A stretch of DNA of 64,000 bases from Anaerobacillus isosaccharinicus (GTDB lineage Bacteria > Bacillota > Bacilli > Bacillales > Anaerobacillaceae), in NCBI RefSeq assembly GCF_001866075.3, contig NZ_CP063356.1, positions 2,284,164-2,348,163 on the forward strand. Direction: 5' to 3'. The position numbers and the translations under genes are program-made. Positions 24,920-34,664 of the stretch are shown here, in pieces. How positions within the stretch are numbered: the first letter of the stretch is position 1; each line of letters opens with the position of its first letter. The notes beneath the pieces were generated by a model. It did no database searches. It had not been told where the DNA came from and was given only the letters and a program-made list of their open reading frames with translations.

Positions 24920-25702
24920 TTACAATGCTAAATCCTTTCGCTTAAAGACAGCTATCCCCATTAAATATAGTAAAAGGGTTAATCCAAGAAGAATGATTAA
25001 TTGAGCACCATAGCTGCCACTTTGAATGATAGCATTAGAATCGAAAAGAGTGATGATCGTAACATTTTTAAGTATTTCTAGACTTTCATTCATTCCAGAA
25101 AGCATATTTGTAGCAAAGAAAAATACCGTTAGTCCTGCACCGAGGGCAAGTGAATGGCTTGAACGGTTGAATAAACAAGATGCAAAAAAAGTTATTCCGC
25201 TGACGGCCAAATTCAATAATAAAGAACCTAAAGTGAGCATGAAGAATGTCTCTACAGGCAGCTCACCTGGCTGAACGAGCTCTGCCACCCCGTATCCGAC
25301 AACAAATACTAACGCAAACATTACCACGAGTGAGGAAACAAAATAGATGATGCTTGTAAAAGTGTATTGAGTTCTAGTGATAGGCGTTGACAGATGATAG
25401 GCCATGCTCCCTTTGTCCACTTGATCAGCTATCATTTTATTTCCGATAATAACGGAATAAATCATGGCAAAGATGAGGGCAAAATTCCCGAAATATTGAT
25501 TTGCTACAAAGGCGATTAAGGTTGAAATATCACCTAACGGATTAACAGGAGCATCCTTGCTTGCTTGTGCAATTTCATGCATGGTGTCTGGAGTGAAAAC
25601 ACTCATAACAATTCCGATTAGCAGGGAAAGTACCCCTGCAATGATAGAGAAGACTTTTATATTTGATTTTATAAAGTGGGTAAATAAGGTCATATTAAAC
25701 AT
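24920..25702 (-). CDS. ABC transporter permease (ABC-2 type)
   Basis: A 260-residue membrane protein with six helices. It has the NatB/YdbJ-like layout, with a long extracellular stretch between helices 1 and 2 (PDTMHEIAQASKDAPVNPLG) and the cytoplasmic IADQVDKGSMAYHLSTPITR before helix 3. The start overlaps the ATPase gene by 8 bases, so the two subunits are coupled. Expected partner of the ATPase, and probably under the divergent TetR regulator. Confidence 0.88.
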   Translation of the reverse strand: MFNMTLFTHFIKSNIKVFSIIAGVLSLLIGIVMSVFTPDTMHEIAQASKDAPVNPLGDISTLIAFVANQYFGNFALIFAMIYSVIIGNKMIADQVDKGSMAYHLSTPITRTQYTFTSIIYFVSSLVVMFALVFVVGYGVAELVQPGELPVETFFMLTLGSLLLNLAVSGITFFASCLFNRSSHSLALGAGLTVFFFATNMLSGMNESLEILKNVTIITLFDSNAIIQSGSYGAQLIILLGLTLLLYLMGIAVFKRKDLAL

Positions 25703-26600
25703 GGTTATGCTTCTCTCCTTTATAAAAATTCATAAAATAATCTTCTAATGAGTACTTCATTTCACGAATGGATGTCACGTCTTTTTTAGATAAAGTACGT
25801 ATTAGCTCGTTTATTTGAAGGTCTTCTATTTCTATCACAACCTGCAAACTGTCCTTATAAATCTCACTAATAATAAAACCTTCTTTCTGTATAGCCTGGA
25901 AGTCCTGAAAGTTTTGGAACGTTATTTTAAATATGCTCTTATCAAATTGTTTAAAATCCTGAGAATTCATTACCGAAATTAATCTACCTTGCTTGATCAT
26001 TGCAAGACTATCACAAGTCCCCTCAATTTCCTCAAATAGATGAGAAGACATAAGGATACTTTTCCCTTTTTGTTTTTCCTGGTGAATTAGCTTAACAAAT
26101 ACCGATTGCATAAGAGGATCAAGCCCTGTTGTAGGTTCGTCAAGAATGAGAATTTGTGGATCATGCATGAATGCACAAACAATCCCAACCTTTTGTTTCA
26201 TTCCCTTAGACATTCGCTTTATTTGTGCTGATGGATCTAAGTCGAACATCCCTATTAGTTGTTCGGCCTTTGTCATATCACGGAGACCACGCATTTTAGC
26301 GGCGTGCGAAATAAGCTCTGTCCCAGTCATGTTTTCTGGAAAAGCAATCTCTGCAGGTAAATATCCAAGATGCTTTTGGATCTCTTTAGACTGATTCCAA
26401 CAATCTAAATTTAATATAGTAGACTTCCCACTTTGTGGTTTTATGAATCCTAGTAGATGGCGAATTGTCGTAGTTTTCCCAGCTCCGTTAGGACCTAGAA
26501 AGCCAAATACCTCTCCTTCCTCAATCTGAAATGAAATATCAAAAATCCCCTTATTTTTTCCGTAATCTTTTGTAAGCTGTTGGATGTTTATTGCTGTCAT
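25695..26600 (-). CDS. ABC transporter ATP-binding protein
   Basis: A 301-residue ATPase. Walker A is GPNGAGKTT, the signature is [11 protein letters not shown], Walker B is [12 protein letters not shown] and the H-loop is SSHLFEE. A C-terminal accessory domain of about 90 residues follows. It forms an exporter with the permease downstream. Its start faces that of the TetR gene across 137 bases that hold two palindromes. Substrate unknown, with drug or peptide export typical of this arrangement. Confidence 0.92.
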   Translation of the reverse strand: MTAINIQQLTKDYGKNKGIFDISFQIEEGEVFGFLGPNGAGKTTTIRHLLGFIKPQSGKSTILNLDCWNQSKEIQKHLGYLPAEIAFPENMTGTELISHAAKMRGLRDMTKAEQLIGMFDLDPSAQIKRMSKGMKQKVGIVCAFMHDPQILILDEPTTGLDPLMQSVFVKLIHQEKQKGKSILMSSHLFEEIEGTCDSLAMIKQGRLISVMNSQDFKQFDKSIFKITFQNFQDFQAIQKEGFIISEIYKDSLQVVIEIEDLQINELIRTLSKKDVTSIREMKYSLEDYFMNFYKGEKHNHV

Positions 26601-26634
26601 TTACTATCACCACACCAATTCTTCTTCATTTATC

Positions 26635-26709
26635 CGACAACATGTCGTATGATATAAGTGTAGTATGTACGATTGTCTCTATCAACCGACAGTTTAGCTC
26701 AATTGTCGG
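26635..26709. promoter_or_regulatory. probable TetR operators between divergent genes
   Basis: Two palindromes built on CGACA/TGTCG: CGACA-ACA-TGTCG (26635-26647) and CCGACA-N12-TGTCGG (26686-26709). They lie in the divergent promoter region of the ABC and TetR genes. Confidence 0.65.
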
Positions 26710-26737
26710 ATTCTGAGACACCGTGGGAGGAAGAACG

Positions 26738-27301
26738 ATGAAAAAGAAGCCAACAATCACCGCACAAACAAAACAAAATTTAATAGATGCCTTCTGGGAA
26801 CTCTACTGCGCTAAGCGAATAGAGAAAATAACAATTAAGGAAATTACAACGAGAGCTGGATATAATCGATCTACCTTTTATGAATACTTTACCGATGTTT
26901 ATGATGTCCTTGAGCAAATGGAAAACACATTGATTTCCAAACTAAAAGAATTGCCTATGCAGCAGCTATCTTCTCCAGGTGATCCATTCCCGTTTGAAGC
27001 GCTTGTCAGTATGTATTCACACCACAGCAAATATCTCGTCGTATTACTAGGAGATCACGGAGATCCAGCTTTTCAGGGTAAAGTCAAGGCCAGCATGAAG
27101 CCGATGATAAAAGAAATCCTAGTTTCACAGGGAGCGAAAGACGGCTTTGAACTGGACTACACATTGGAATATGCTTTATCAGCTATGATAGGCATCCTAA
27201 GCTATTGGTTCAACCAAGAAAAAGGGCCATCGATTGAAAACTTGATGGAGCTAATTACGGAGCTTTCTAGTGAGGGTGTTATGAGGAAATTAATAGGGTA
27301 A
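26738..27301 (+). CDS. TetR-family regulator
   Basis: About 187 residues from ATG 26738 (GGGAGG about 8 bases upstream; the frame is open 5 codons further). The N-terminal helix-turn-helix is IEKITIKEITTRAGYNRSTFYEYFTDVYDVLEQME. The C-terminal domain (about 80-187) is a TetR ligand-binding helical bundle of the C_8/C_39-like group common in Firmicutes. Divergent from the ABC exporter, so probably its repressor. Confidence 0.9.
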   Translation: MKKKPTITAQTKQNLIDAFWELYCAKRIEKITIKEITTRAGYNRSTFYEYFTDVYDVLEQMENTLISKLKELPMQQLSSPGDPFPFEALVSMYSHHSKYLVVLLGDHGDPAFQGKVKASMKPMIKEILVSQGAKDGFELDYTLEYALSAMIGILSYWFNQEKGPSIENLMELITELSSEGVMRKLIG

Positions 27302-27465
27302 AGGGAAGGGGACTTAAATTTTATTTTTCAAAGGTTAATAAAAGTAGTGAAGTCAATGTTATCTTGAACGCTCTAATAAAATAATTGTTGTCTTTTAGCT
27401 AAATTACTCTATAAGTTTATTGAAAAAGGGAAGTTTAATCCCACAGCAAAATTAGCACTAATCCT

Positions 27466-27803
27466 TTGCACAGCAAGTTGTCGATATGTTTGTAAATGTG
27501 GATAAAGAGATGGCGACTACAATTGCTGATATTGTTAGAGCGAATTCCCCGGTCGGAGAGCACGTTCTAGTGACGACTACTTCACCAGCAGTCAGCCAAG
27601 CAAAATACACCACATTATCCGTGCACGTTAAAGGTTGGTGTCCTGATTGGAAATGGGTTTGATAGCTATGAGGTAAGAAGTGTAATTGAGACCCTTTAGC
27701 AAAATGGTGTTTTTATAGAATTTATTAGTGAAAAACTAGGATTTGTCTCAGGGGCAGGTGTGACAAAAGTGAAGGTTGATCAAATCCTTCCTAGCACTCA
27801 TTG
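27466..27803 (+). pseudogene. remnant of a large-subunit (HPII-type) catalase, C-terminal part
   Basis: Broken reading frames give QQVVDMFVNVDKEMATTIAD, then SPAVSQAKYTT, then, after a frame change, VLIGNGFDSYEVRSVIETL, a stop, QNGVFIEFISEKLGFVSGAG and VTKVKVDQ. This is the order found at the junction of the catalase core and the flavodoxin/GATase-like C-terminal domain of HPII-type catalases. Two frameshifts and a nonsense codon make it dead, and the core is absent upstream. Confidence 0.65.
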
Positions 27804-27861
27804 TAGTTCAATAGGCGAACGTCAGATCTGTTATGAGCCAAAAGCTTTATTATTAAAGGTT

Positions 27862-27892
27862 AAAAGCCAAGCTCATTAGAGACTTGGCTTTT
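27862..27892 (-). terminator. terminator of the subtilase gene
   Basis: Arms AAAAGCCAAG (27862-27871) and CTTGGCTTTT (27883-27892). It lies 15 bases beyond the stop of the - strand protease gene. Confidence 0.75.
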
Positions 27893-27906
27893 AAGATTAA
27901 ATTCAA

Positions 27907-30303
27907 CTAGTTTTTAGTGACTAAATATGCTTTATACTCTGTAACTCCAGCTTTTTCTACATAAACACCTAGTACCCAATCTCCATTTGGAAGATTAATT
28001 CCATTTTGGACTGTTCCATCCCATGAAAATTCATGGATTGGTGAAGGAACGTTTTCAAATGAACCGATTGTATCAACAAAGCCACCAATTGTATTACCTG
28101 GCCCAAGTACGTAAATATCGTACTCAATTACCTCAGCACCACCTGGTAAGTAAGAACCAACATAATAAGATCCGTCAGCTTCTTTACCCATGAAAGCTCC
28201 AGTTACACGTGGGTAATCAGGCTCACCTACGAAAAGGATGGATGGTACATCAATTGTTGTAGATCCATCACTTACTTTGATTGTTGCTTCATAGTATCCT
28301 GGCTCTAGTTTAGAAGTATCAACTTGAACGTTGAAGTTCACTTGTTGTGTTTTATTAGCAGGAACATTAAGGCTGTTACTTGTCATTACCTTAATTCCTT
28401 TTGGATTCCCTGCAAACTCTACTTTAAAGCTATAACGTTTTCTTTCGTTTGAAAGGTTTTTAATTGTGAAGCTTTGTTTTTCTACTTGTACATCGTCTAC
28501 TTTTACAAATTTACCGAAAGAATAGCTTCCAGGTACTACAAGAGTAGTAGCATTGATTGCATCTAATACACGGATACTTCCAGCACCTTGTGAATTGTGT
28601 GCATATACTTTACCAGTTGCAGGATCAATCATATCTTCTGCAGTATTCATTAATGCTGCTTTTACTTCATCTGGTCCCCAAGAAGGGTTCGCATGTAAAA
28701 TTAATGCTGCAGCACCAGCTACGTGTGGAGCTGACATACTTGTTCCTTGAAGAGCCGCATAGGTTTCTCCTGGGAACGTACTTACGATGTTAACACCAGG
28801 AGCTGATACATCTGGCTTAATCATCCATGTATGTGTAACTGGTCCTCTTGAAGAGAAGCCTGCCATTGTTTCGCCAACAGCTTTATCGAATTCGATATTA
28901 AATGAAACAGTGTTATTTCCTGCTTCTAATTCAGCAAGTAGCTTTTGTCCGTCTGCTAATGTTGTTTTAATTGTTGGTACAGCCATCCCAGGAACATCTG
29001 CATGTTCTCCAGCTACGTTGTTATAGATGATCGCTCCAACAGCACCAGCATTTTTAGCATTTGTCGCCTTATCAACGAAAGCAAATTCACCACGAGAAAT
29101 TAAGGCGATTTTTCCAGTTAAATCTTTTCCTTCAAAATCAGCTACAGCACCTAGTCCTACATAAACAAACTCGTATTCACCATCATTAAGCGCAAGTAAT
29201 TCTTCTTCATTTGGGAAGCCCATTACTTTTGCTGATGGATAGTCTAAACCTTCAGTAGTAGAGATGATAGATGTAAATACATTGTAAGGTAATTGTGTAG
29301 CACCTACAGAAATTGCATCACGAGATGTACCAGGTGACCCAACTGTCCAGTTATTTGGACCGCTGTTACCGTTAGAAGTGACAGCAACAACACCTTCTGC
29401 CATTGCCCAGTCTAGAGCAATCGAAGTTGCCCAGTCAGGATTGTTTAATGTATTTCCTAATGAAAGGTTCATGATGTCAGCACCATCTTGAACAGCTAAT
29501 TCAATTCCTGCAACAACGTCTGCAGTCGTACCGCCATTAGGACCTAACACACGGTATGCTAATAGGTTTGCTTCCGGCGCAACACCTTTAATGCCGCCGT
29601 TAGCTGCCACTGTTCCAGCTACGTGTGTACCATGGTATTGACCAGGGCCCTCTTGTGGATCGTTGTCGTTATCTACAAAGTCCCAGCCTTTATAATCACC
29701 AAAAGCATGAACTAAATCAGGGTGAGTGTAATCTACACCTGTATCAATGATGGCAACGGTTACACCTTTACCAGTAAATCCTGCATCCCATGCAAGATCT
29801 GAACCGATGAAAGGAGCGCTATCCATCATTGCTGGACTGAATGCCTCTGCATCAATTTCTTGAGGATCAAATGCATCAACCGTATATGTTACGTTAGGGT
29901 AAACAGCTTTTACTCCTGGTGTTGATAGTAATTGAGGAATTTGATTTGCAGGTAACTCGACTGCAAATCCTGAGAATACGTGATCATATTCTCGTTTTAC
30001 CTTAGCTGCGCTTCCTTTAAGCGCTCCGATTACTTGTTCTCTTTCCTTCTTTAAGTTTGCTTTACTTTGTTTTTGTCCTTTATTTTTTGCTTCGACAATA
30101 GAAGCAGCTTTTAATTCAACGATTACAGTCGTAAGATCTGAGGATTTAAGGTCATGTTCTCCAAATAATTCTGCCGTTTCTAATGGCGTAATATCGAGGT
30201 TACCTTTGCTTCCATTCGCAAATACCCCCATGCTAAATGAAGATAATATTAGTGCGAATGTTAATAAAATAAGTAATGAACGTGCCATTTTTTTACCGAT
30301 CAT
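27907..30303 (-). CDS. Vpr-type S8 subtilisin-like serine protease, secreted
   Basis: About 798 residues from ATG 30303 (AAAGG 11 bases upstream; the frame has an earlier TTG). A Sec signal peptide (about 1-30) precedes an I9 inhibitor propeptide (about 55-145). The S8 catalytic domain has Asp187 (IIDTGVDYTHPDL), His224 (HGTHVAGT) and Ser522 (GTSMSAPHVAGAA). A PA domain is inserted between His and Ser (EGKDLTGKIALISRGEFAFV). The C-terminal 220 residues are Fn3-like strands with a final FlgD-like segment (FSWDGTVQNGINLPNGDW). The layout matches B. subtilis Vpr. A single gene. Confidence 0.94.
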   Translation of the reverse strand: MIGKKMARSLLILLTFALILSSFSMGVFANGSKGNLDITPLETAELFGEHDLKSSDLTTVIVELKAASIVEAKNKGQKQSKANLKKEREQVIGALKGSAAKVKREYDHVFSGFAVELPANQIPQLLSTPGVKAVYPNVTYTVDAFDPQEIDAEAFSPAMMDSAPFIGSDLAWDAGFTGKGVTVAIIDTGVDYTHPDLVHAFGDYKGWDFVDNDNDPQEGPGQYHGTHVAGTVAANGGIKGVAPEANLLAYRVLGPNGGTTADVVAGIELAVQDGADIMNLSLGNTLNNPDWATSIALDWAMAEGVVAVTSNGNSGPNNWTVGSPGTSRDAISVGATQLPYNVFTSIISTTEGLDYPSAKVMGFPNEEELLALNDGEYEFVYVGLGAVADFEGKDLTGKIALISRGEFAFVDKATNAKNAGAVGAIIYNNVAGEHADVPGMAVPTIKTTLADGQKLLAELEAGNNTVSFNIEFDKAVGETMAGFSSRGPVTHTWMIKPDVSAPGVNIVSTFPGETYAALQGTSMSAPHVAGAAALILHANPSWGPDEVKAALMNTAEDMIDPATGKVYAHNSQGAGSIRVLDAINATTLVVPGSYSFGKFVKVDDVQVEKQSFTIKNLSNERKRYSFKVEFAGNPKGIKVMTSNSLNVPANKTQQVNFNVQVDTSKLEPGYYEATIKVSDGSTTIDVPSILFVGEPDYPRVTGAFMGKEADGSYYVGSYLPGGAEVIEYDIYVLGPGNTIGGFVDTIGSFENVPSPIHEFSWDGTVQNGINLPNGDWVLGVYVEKAGVTEYKAYLVTKN

Positions 30304-31207
30304 CAAATCCAACCTTTCGTTTTTAGATTTCTAATGTAGTATTCTAGCATCCTATTATATATGTAACCTAACCACCTCCTAGATAGCTATATACATTTAC
30401 AATATACAACTATGAATAATTATATGTTTAATATTCAGAAAATTACAACAGCTACTAAAGTAGTATTATTTCGATCATTTTAGCTAGAGTTTTTAGTTAG
30501 GTCCTAGTTCAATGTATTCAACAATTCGCATGCGAATTGTTAGTGTTTATATAGCCATAGCTTACTAGGTGCTTAGAAAGTTATTTGTTAATATAAACAT
30601 AATTGTATATTTAAAAAGTAGAATATTGTTAGTTGGAACAGAAAATAATTTGTGTGACATTATATAAAGTTATTTTTTATGGGGGTGCCTAGTAAGTTTG
30701 CGTAGAATAGTATGCTTCATAGAGATGGCATTAAATAACCTAAGTTATACAGGTTTATACATTTTTATGAATGCTAATGGTACCTTTAATTAGAAAGTAA
30801 AAGCTCGAATAAACTATAAACTGCGATATAGATCTAGAAACTAGAATAAAAACTAGCCAAAATTATTAGTGGAATTTAGTAAAAATCCCCTAAAAAATTT
30901 TACGGCTTTTGTTGAAGATTGTCAGATTATAACGGGAAAAATGTAAAAAAATTAATAAATAATTATTGGGGTAAAACAAAAATAGGAAAAATGTATCAGA
31001 TTTTTAGTGGGGGAGATGGAGAATAGATTGAATAAATTTACTAGATTTAAGTTATATTACTAGTGTAAAGCAAAAACGAGGCACGTTACCACAAAAACTA
31101 GATATTGAAGAATTGATCACAGATCTACTTTTATATCTAGTTTTATTGTAAAGTGAGTGAACGTTTAAAAATTAGCAATAGTGCCCCTCGTGAGACTTTA
31201 TTCGCAG
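30304..31207. other. long AT-rich intergenic region with two inverted repeats
   Basis: No gene is seen in about 900 bases. It holds a perfect 22-bp palindrome at 30520-30541 (half-site AACAATTCGCA) and a perfect 12-bp inverted repeat, AAAACTAGATAT (31094-31105) and ATATCTAGTTTT (31133-31144), near the end of the EAL-HDOD gene. Confidence 0.6.
30520..30541. promoter_or_regulatory. 22-bp perfect palindrome
   Basis: AACAATTCGCA followed directly by its reverse complement, about 220 bases upstream of the protease start. It has the size of a dimeric regulator site. No T run follows, so it is not a terminator. Confidence 0.45.
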
Positions 31208-32452
31208 TTATATGTTATCAAGAAGATGATTAGAATCATCTAGATGAAAGTTGATGTCTGAAGCCCACTTAATCGCATTCTCATAACAAGTCGATAAATT
31301 AATAGAAGCTATGGAAGGGGCTAATCTTTGTAGTGTATCCCAATCTCCTTTTTCCCCAGCAGTAACGATACGCAATAAATCATTGTACTTACTGTCACTT
31401 CCGAGTAAAGCTTGCTTTAAATCATCAGAAAGTGGAAGCGGTTCTAAAACGACTTCCATTGGTTGTTGTAATATTGTATCTAAAAGCGAAAACATCCCTA
31501 ACAAAAAGCACTCTGAGGACTTATCCCTGCCATAAAGGCTCGCACCAATTTGTTCGGCAAAACTTGCGCGAACCACAGATCTTAACAAAATCTCCTTACT
31601 AATCGATGTTTTTACTTGTTGCTCCCTTAAAGAGATGATGGTCAGAATTTTAACTAATTCATTAAGTCCTAAAATAAGAATGGCTTGTTTTATTGACGTC
31701 ACTTTTACTCGTGTATAATAAGCCAATGTATTAACGACTTTTAATAGTCGGTAGGATAATGATAAGTCGCATTCAATTAATCTAGCAATTTTATTAATGC
31801 TACATTCTGGGTCATTTAATTCAGTTAAAATTTGAAGATAGTCATTGGAATATAGAGGGACTTCGCGAGACGTTAAGATCACAGGTTTACTGAAAAAATA
31901 ACCTTGATAGTAGTCATAACCTTCTTGTAATGCCAGAGTATAGTCTTCTCTGGTTTCTACTTTTTCTGCGAGAAGTTTTATTTGAAAGGATTTAGCAATA
32001 TTTTGAATAGCTTTTCTTTGGATGGATGTTGATTGAAGAAAATCAACCTTAATAATGTCAGCATGAGGTACTAAACCTTTTGTTAGGGCATAGGGGGTGA
32101 AATCGTCAAGGGCAATTGTGTACCCAAGCTGTTTAAACTCCAAGATAATGTCGATCATCTCTTGATCTCCAGTTACATTTTCAAGAACTTCAATAACAAT
32201 TTTTTCAGGAGAAAATAAACATGGAACTCTCTTTAAAAGAAGGTTTCTAGTAAAGTTAATAAACAGTTTTTTGCCATCGAATAATTTCTCGTTGCCGATA
32301 CTTACAAAGCTATTTAAAAGCAGTTCAATCGTAGCAACATCTCCGTCAATTTCAGAAAAAACATTATCTTGGCTATTACGGTATAAGAGCTCATAGCCAA
32401 TAATATCCTCTGATCTTGATAGTATAGGTTGTCTTGCAACAAAAATATCCAT
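31208..32452 (-). CDS. EAL-HDOD signalling protein (YuxH type)
   Basis: A 414-residue two-domain protein. Residues about 1-200 are an EAL-like domain that begins FVARQPILSRSEDIIGYELL, so the EAL signature reads ELL. YTIALDDFTP, DIIKVDFLQ and LLAEKVETREDY correspond to later EAL motifs, of which not all catalytic acidic residues look kept. Residues about 200-390 are an HDOD domain (INKIARLIECDLSLSYRLLK, SIKQAILILGLNELVKIL). YuxH-type proteins are usually regarded as signalling scaffolds without strong phosphodiesterase activity. A single gene. Confidence 0.9.
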   Translation of the reverse strand: MDIFVARQPILSRSEDIIGYELLYRNSQDNVFSEIDGDVATIELLLNSFVSIGNEKLFDGKKLFINFTRNLLLKRVPCLFSPEKIVIEVLENVTGDQEMIDIILEFKQLGYTIALDDFTPYALTKGLVPHADIIKVDFLQSTSIQRKAIQNIAKSFQIKLLAEKVETREDYTLALQEGYDYYQGYFFSKPVILTSREVPLYSNDYLQILTELNDPECSINKIARLIECDLSLSYRLLKVVNTLAYYTRVKVTSIKQAILILGLNELVKILTIISLREQQVKTSISKEILLRSVVRASFAEQIGASLYGRDKSSECFLLGMFSLLDTILQQPMEVVLEPLPLSDDLKQALLGSDSKYNDLLRIVTAGEKGDWDTLQRLAPSIASINLSTCYENAIKWASDINFHLDDSNHLLDNI

Positions 32453-32658
32453 AATTCACCTCATGCCTAGTTTAATATCTATATTTTACCATATGTGAGT
32501 CATTACTACCCTAAAAACAATTGCAATATTAAGAACTTTAAATTTACGTGCGTTACACAGAAAATATAAATTTATTGCATTTTTATTATCAAAACTGAAA
32601 CTGAAATTAGTAAAAGTACGTATAGTAATAGAGAAATAACTTTTTTTAGGAGGGAAAA

Positions 32659-32859
32659 ATGATGGACTTAACTTCGATTAACTGGGCTTTAATTGCCCCA
32701 ATTATTGTTGTACAACTTATTTTAATGACCATTGCCTTAATCGATTGTGTAAGGATTGAGAGAACGAATGGACCAAAGGTGATGTGGGTTCTGATTATCA
32801 TTTTTGTTAATATTTTTGGGCCAATTGCTTATTTCTTGTTTGGAAGGAGAGCTGATTAA
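32659..32859 (+). CDS. yxlE: YxlE-like PLDc_N membrane protein
   Basis: A 66-residue protein with two transmembrane segments (about residues 9-28 and 40-60) and the PLDc_N motif VLIIIFVNIFGPIAYFLFGR. AGGAGGG precedes the ATG. The stop codon shares one base with the next ATG. In B. subtilis YxlE sits in the sigY operon before YxlF and YxlG and acts as a negative regulator of SigY. Here the same three genes occur without sigY, yxlC or yxlD nearby. Confidence 0.85.
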   Translation: MMDLTSINWALIAPIIVVQLILMTIALIDCVRIERTNGPKVMWVLIIIFVNIFGPIAYFLFGRRAD

Positions 32860-33767
32860 TGAGTCTAGTGACCATTACAGGCTTAACAAAAAAATTTAAT
32901 ACTAATATTGCTGTTCATAACTTGAACTTAGAGCTAAACAAAGGAGTTTGTACAGCGCTACTTGGGCCAAATGGTGCTGGTAAAACAACAACCTTAAGTA
33001 TGCTGGCCGGTATAATGAAACCAACAAGTGGCTCAATTGCATTCTCAGGAGTTGCTGAACGTGATTTTCGTAAGTACATTGGTTACTTACCGCAGTATCC
33101 TGTTTTTTATGGCTGGATGTCAGGAAAAGAATATTTACAATATGTAGGTCAACTAGCTTCATTGTCAAAAAACGAAGCTGCAACAAAGGCAGGAGAGCTT
33201 TTGGAACTGGTCGGTATTGCTGATGCTAAAAAGCGGAAAATTAGTGGCTACTCTGGAGGGATGAAACAACGTTTAGGAATTGCCCAAGCATTAATAAACG
33301 ATCCATTGCTGCTTATTTTAGATGAGCCTGTCTCAGCCCTTGATCCTATTGGACGAAGAGAAGTTTTAACGCTAATGAGGGAGTTAAAAGAAAAGACAAC
33401 GATTTTATTTTCAACTCATGTCCTTCATGACGCTGAAGAAATTTGTGACTATATTTATATTGTTAAAAATGGGGAAATGGCCATTAACGGGACATTAGAT
33501 GAATTGCAAAATACTCATCAGCAACCAACGATATATATTGAAGGCGAAAAAGAATTAGATGAGTGGCTGCCTAAATTAAAACAATATTCGTTTGTTTCTG
33601 AACTTGTTTCTAACACGCCAAAAACGGTGACTGTTACTGTTACAAATGTGGAGACGGCAAGAAGAGAATTATTAAACTACTTTGGTAGCTTGAATGTTCC
33701 GATCCGCAAATTTGAACTTGTTAGAACCTCTTTAGAAGATCTTTTCTTAAAGGTGGCGAAAAAATGA
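32859..33767 (+). CDS. yxlF: YxlF-like ABC transporter ATP-binding protein
   Basis: A 302-residue ATPase. Walker A is GPNGAGKTT, the Q-loop is YLPQYPVFYGWM, the signature is YSGGMKQRLGIA, Walker B is LLILDEPVSALD and the switch His is in FSTHVLHD. The accessory domain covers about residues 215-302. Coupled by 1-base and 4-base overlaps to yxlE and yxlG. Transported substrate unknown. Confidence 0.9.
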   Translation: MSLVTITGLTKKFNTNIAVHNLNLELNKGVCTALLGPNGAGKTTTLSMLAGIMKPTSGSIAFSGVAERDFRKYIGYLPQYPVFYGWMSGKEYLQYVGQLASLSKNEAATKAGELLELVGIADAKKRKISGYSGGMKQRLGIAQALINDPLLLILDEPVSALDPIGRREVLTLMRELKEKTTILFSTHVLHDAEEICDYIYIVKNGEMAINGTLDELQNTHQQPTIYIEGEKELDEWLPKLKQYSFVSELVSNTPKTVTVTVTNVETARRELLNYFGSLNVPIRKFELVRTSLEDLFLKVAKK

Positions 33768-34543
33768 ACCAGTGGCTAATCTTATTTTCTAAAGAACAAA
33801 AGGAAATGTTGAAAAATTTCAAGTGGATTTGGGTTCCTCTTGTATTTATGATTATGGGAATGATGCAACCGTTAACTGCCTATTATCTTCCAGATATATT
33901 AGAAGCAGTTGGTGGCATGCCGGAAGGAACAGTATTGGAAATGCCTGTCCCAACTGCCCCTGAAGTACTAGTTGCAACATTAGGACAGTTTTCGCAGATC
34001 GGCATTTTAATTTTAGTCTTAGCAACAATGGGGATCGTTTCGAGTGAAAGAAGCTCTGGTTCCTACGTTATGATTTTAGTAAAACCAGTCTCATTTACAT
34101 CTTACATTACAGCGAAATGGGCAAGTATTTCATTGTTTGCGATTTCAAGCTTTATATTAGGTTACCTTTCTTCAGCCTACTACACATACATACTAATGGG
34201 AGAATTTCGGATTGTGGATATGATGTTTGGTGGAGGGGTTTACGCTCTTTGGCTAATCTTTATTATGACACTTGTTCTTTTATTTAGTTCTCTTATGAAA
34301 AGCATTGGAGCGATCGCATTTTTAAGCTTAGGAACAACCATGCTGTTATCACTTTTAACAAGTCTATTTAGCAAAATGATGTATTGGAGCCCTGCACGAT
34401 TATCAACACATAGTCATTCAATTCTATTAACAAGCAGCGGGGTTGACTACTTTTGGTTGAGTTTACTCGTGACCTTCTTCTTAATTGTAGCGCTGTTAGT
34501 GGTGACGATACAACTGTTTAAAAAGAAAGAGTTAGTGAGTTAG
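33764..34543 (+). CDS. yxlG: YxlG-like ABC transporter permease
   Basis: A 259-residue ABC-2-type permease with six hydrophobic segments. The external region after helix 1 contains PDILEAVGGMPEGTVLEMPV, and the cytoplasmic SERSSGSYVMILVKPVSFTS precedes helix 3. ATGA overlap with the ATPase gene. Partner of YxlF. Confidence 0.88.
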   Translation: MNQWLILFSKEQKEMLKNFKWIWVPLVFMIMGMMQPLTAYYLPDILEAVGGMPEGTVLEMPVPTAPEVLVATLGQFSQIGILILVLATMGIVSSERSSGSYVMILVKPVSFTSYITAKWASISLFAISSFILGYLSSAYYTYILMGEFRIVDMMFGGGVYALWLIFIMTLVLLFSSLMKSIGAIAFLSLGTTMLLSLLTSLFSKMMYWSPARLSTHSHSILLTSSGVDYFWLSLLVTFFLIVALLVVTIQLFKKKELVS

Positions 34544-34664
34544 GGTTTGTGGGGTGTGAGTTGTGAGTTATGAAAATAGTAACTTGATTATTTGATTTAA
34601 GTGTATTTAATAAGGGTAAAATAGTAAGAAATCTTAGGGTGATTTGTAAATAGGAGGCTAGAGT

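Noticed and set aside
30303-30348. Short upstream ORF whose stop overlaps the protease ATG (TGATG)
   Set aside because: Tempting as a leader peptide, but AGGAGG is over 20 bases from its ATG, so translation is unlikely.
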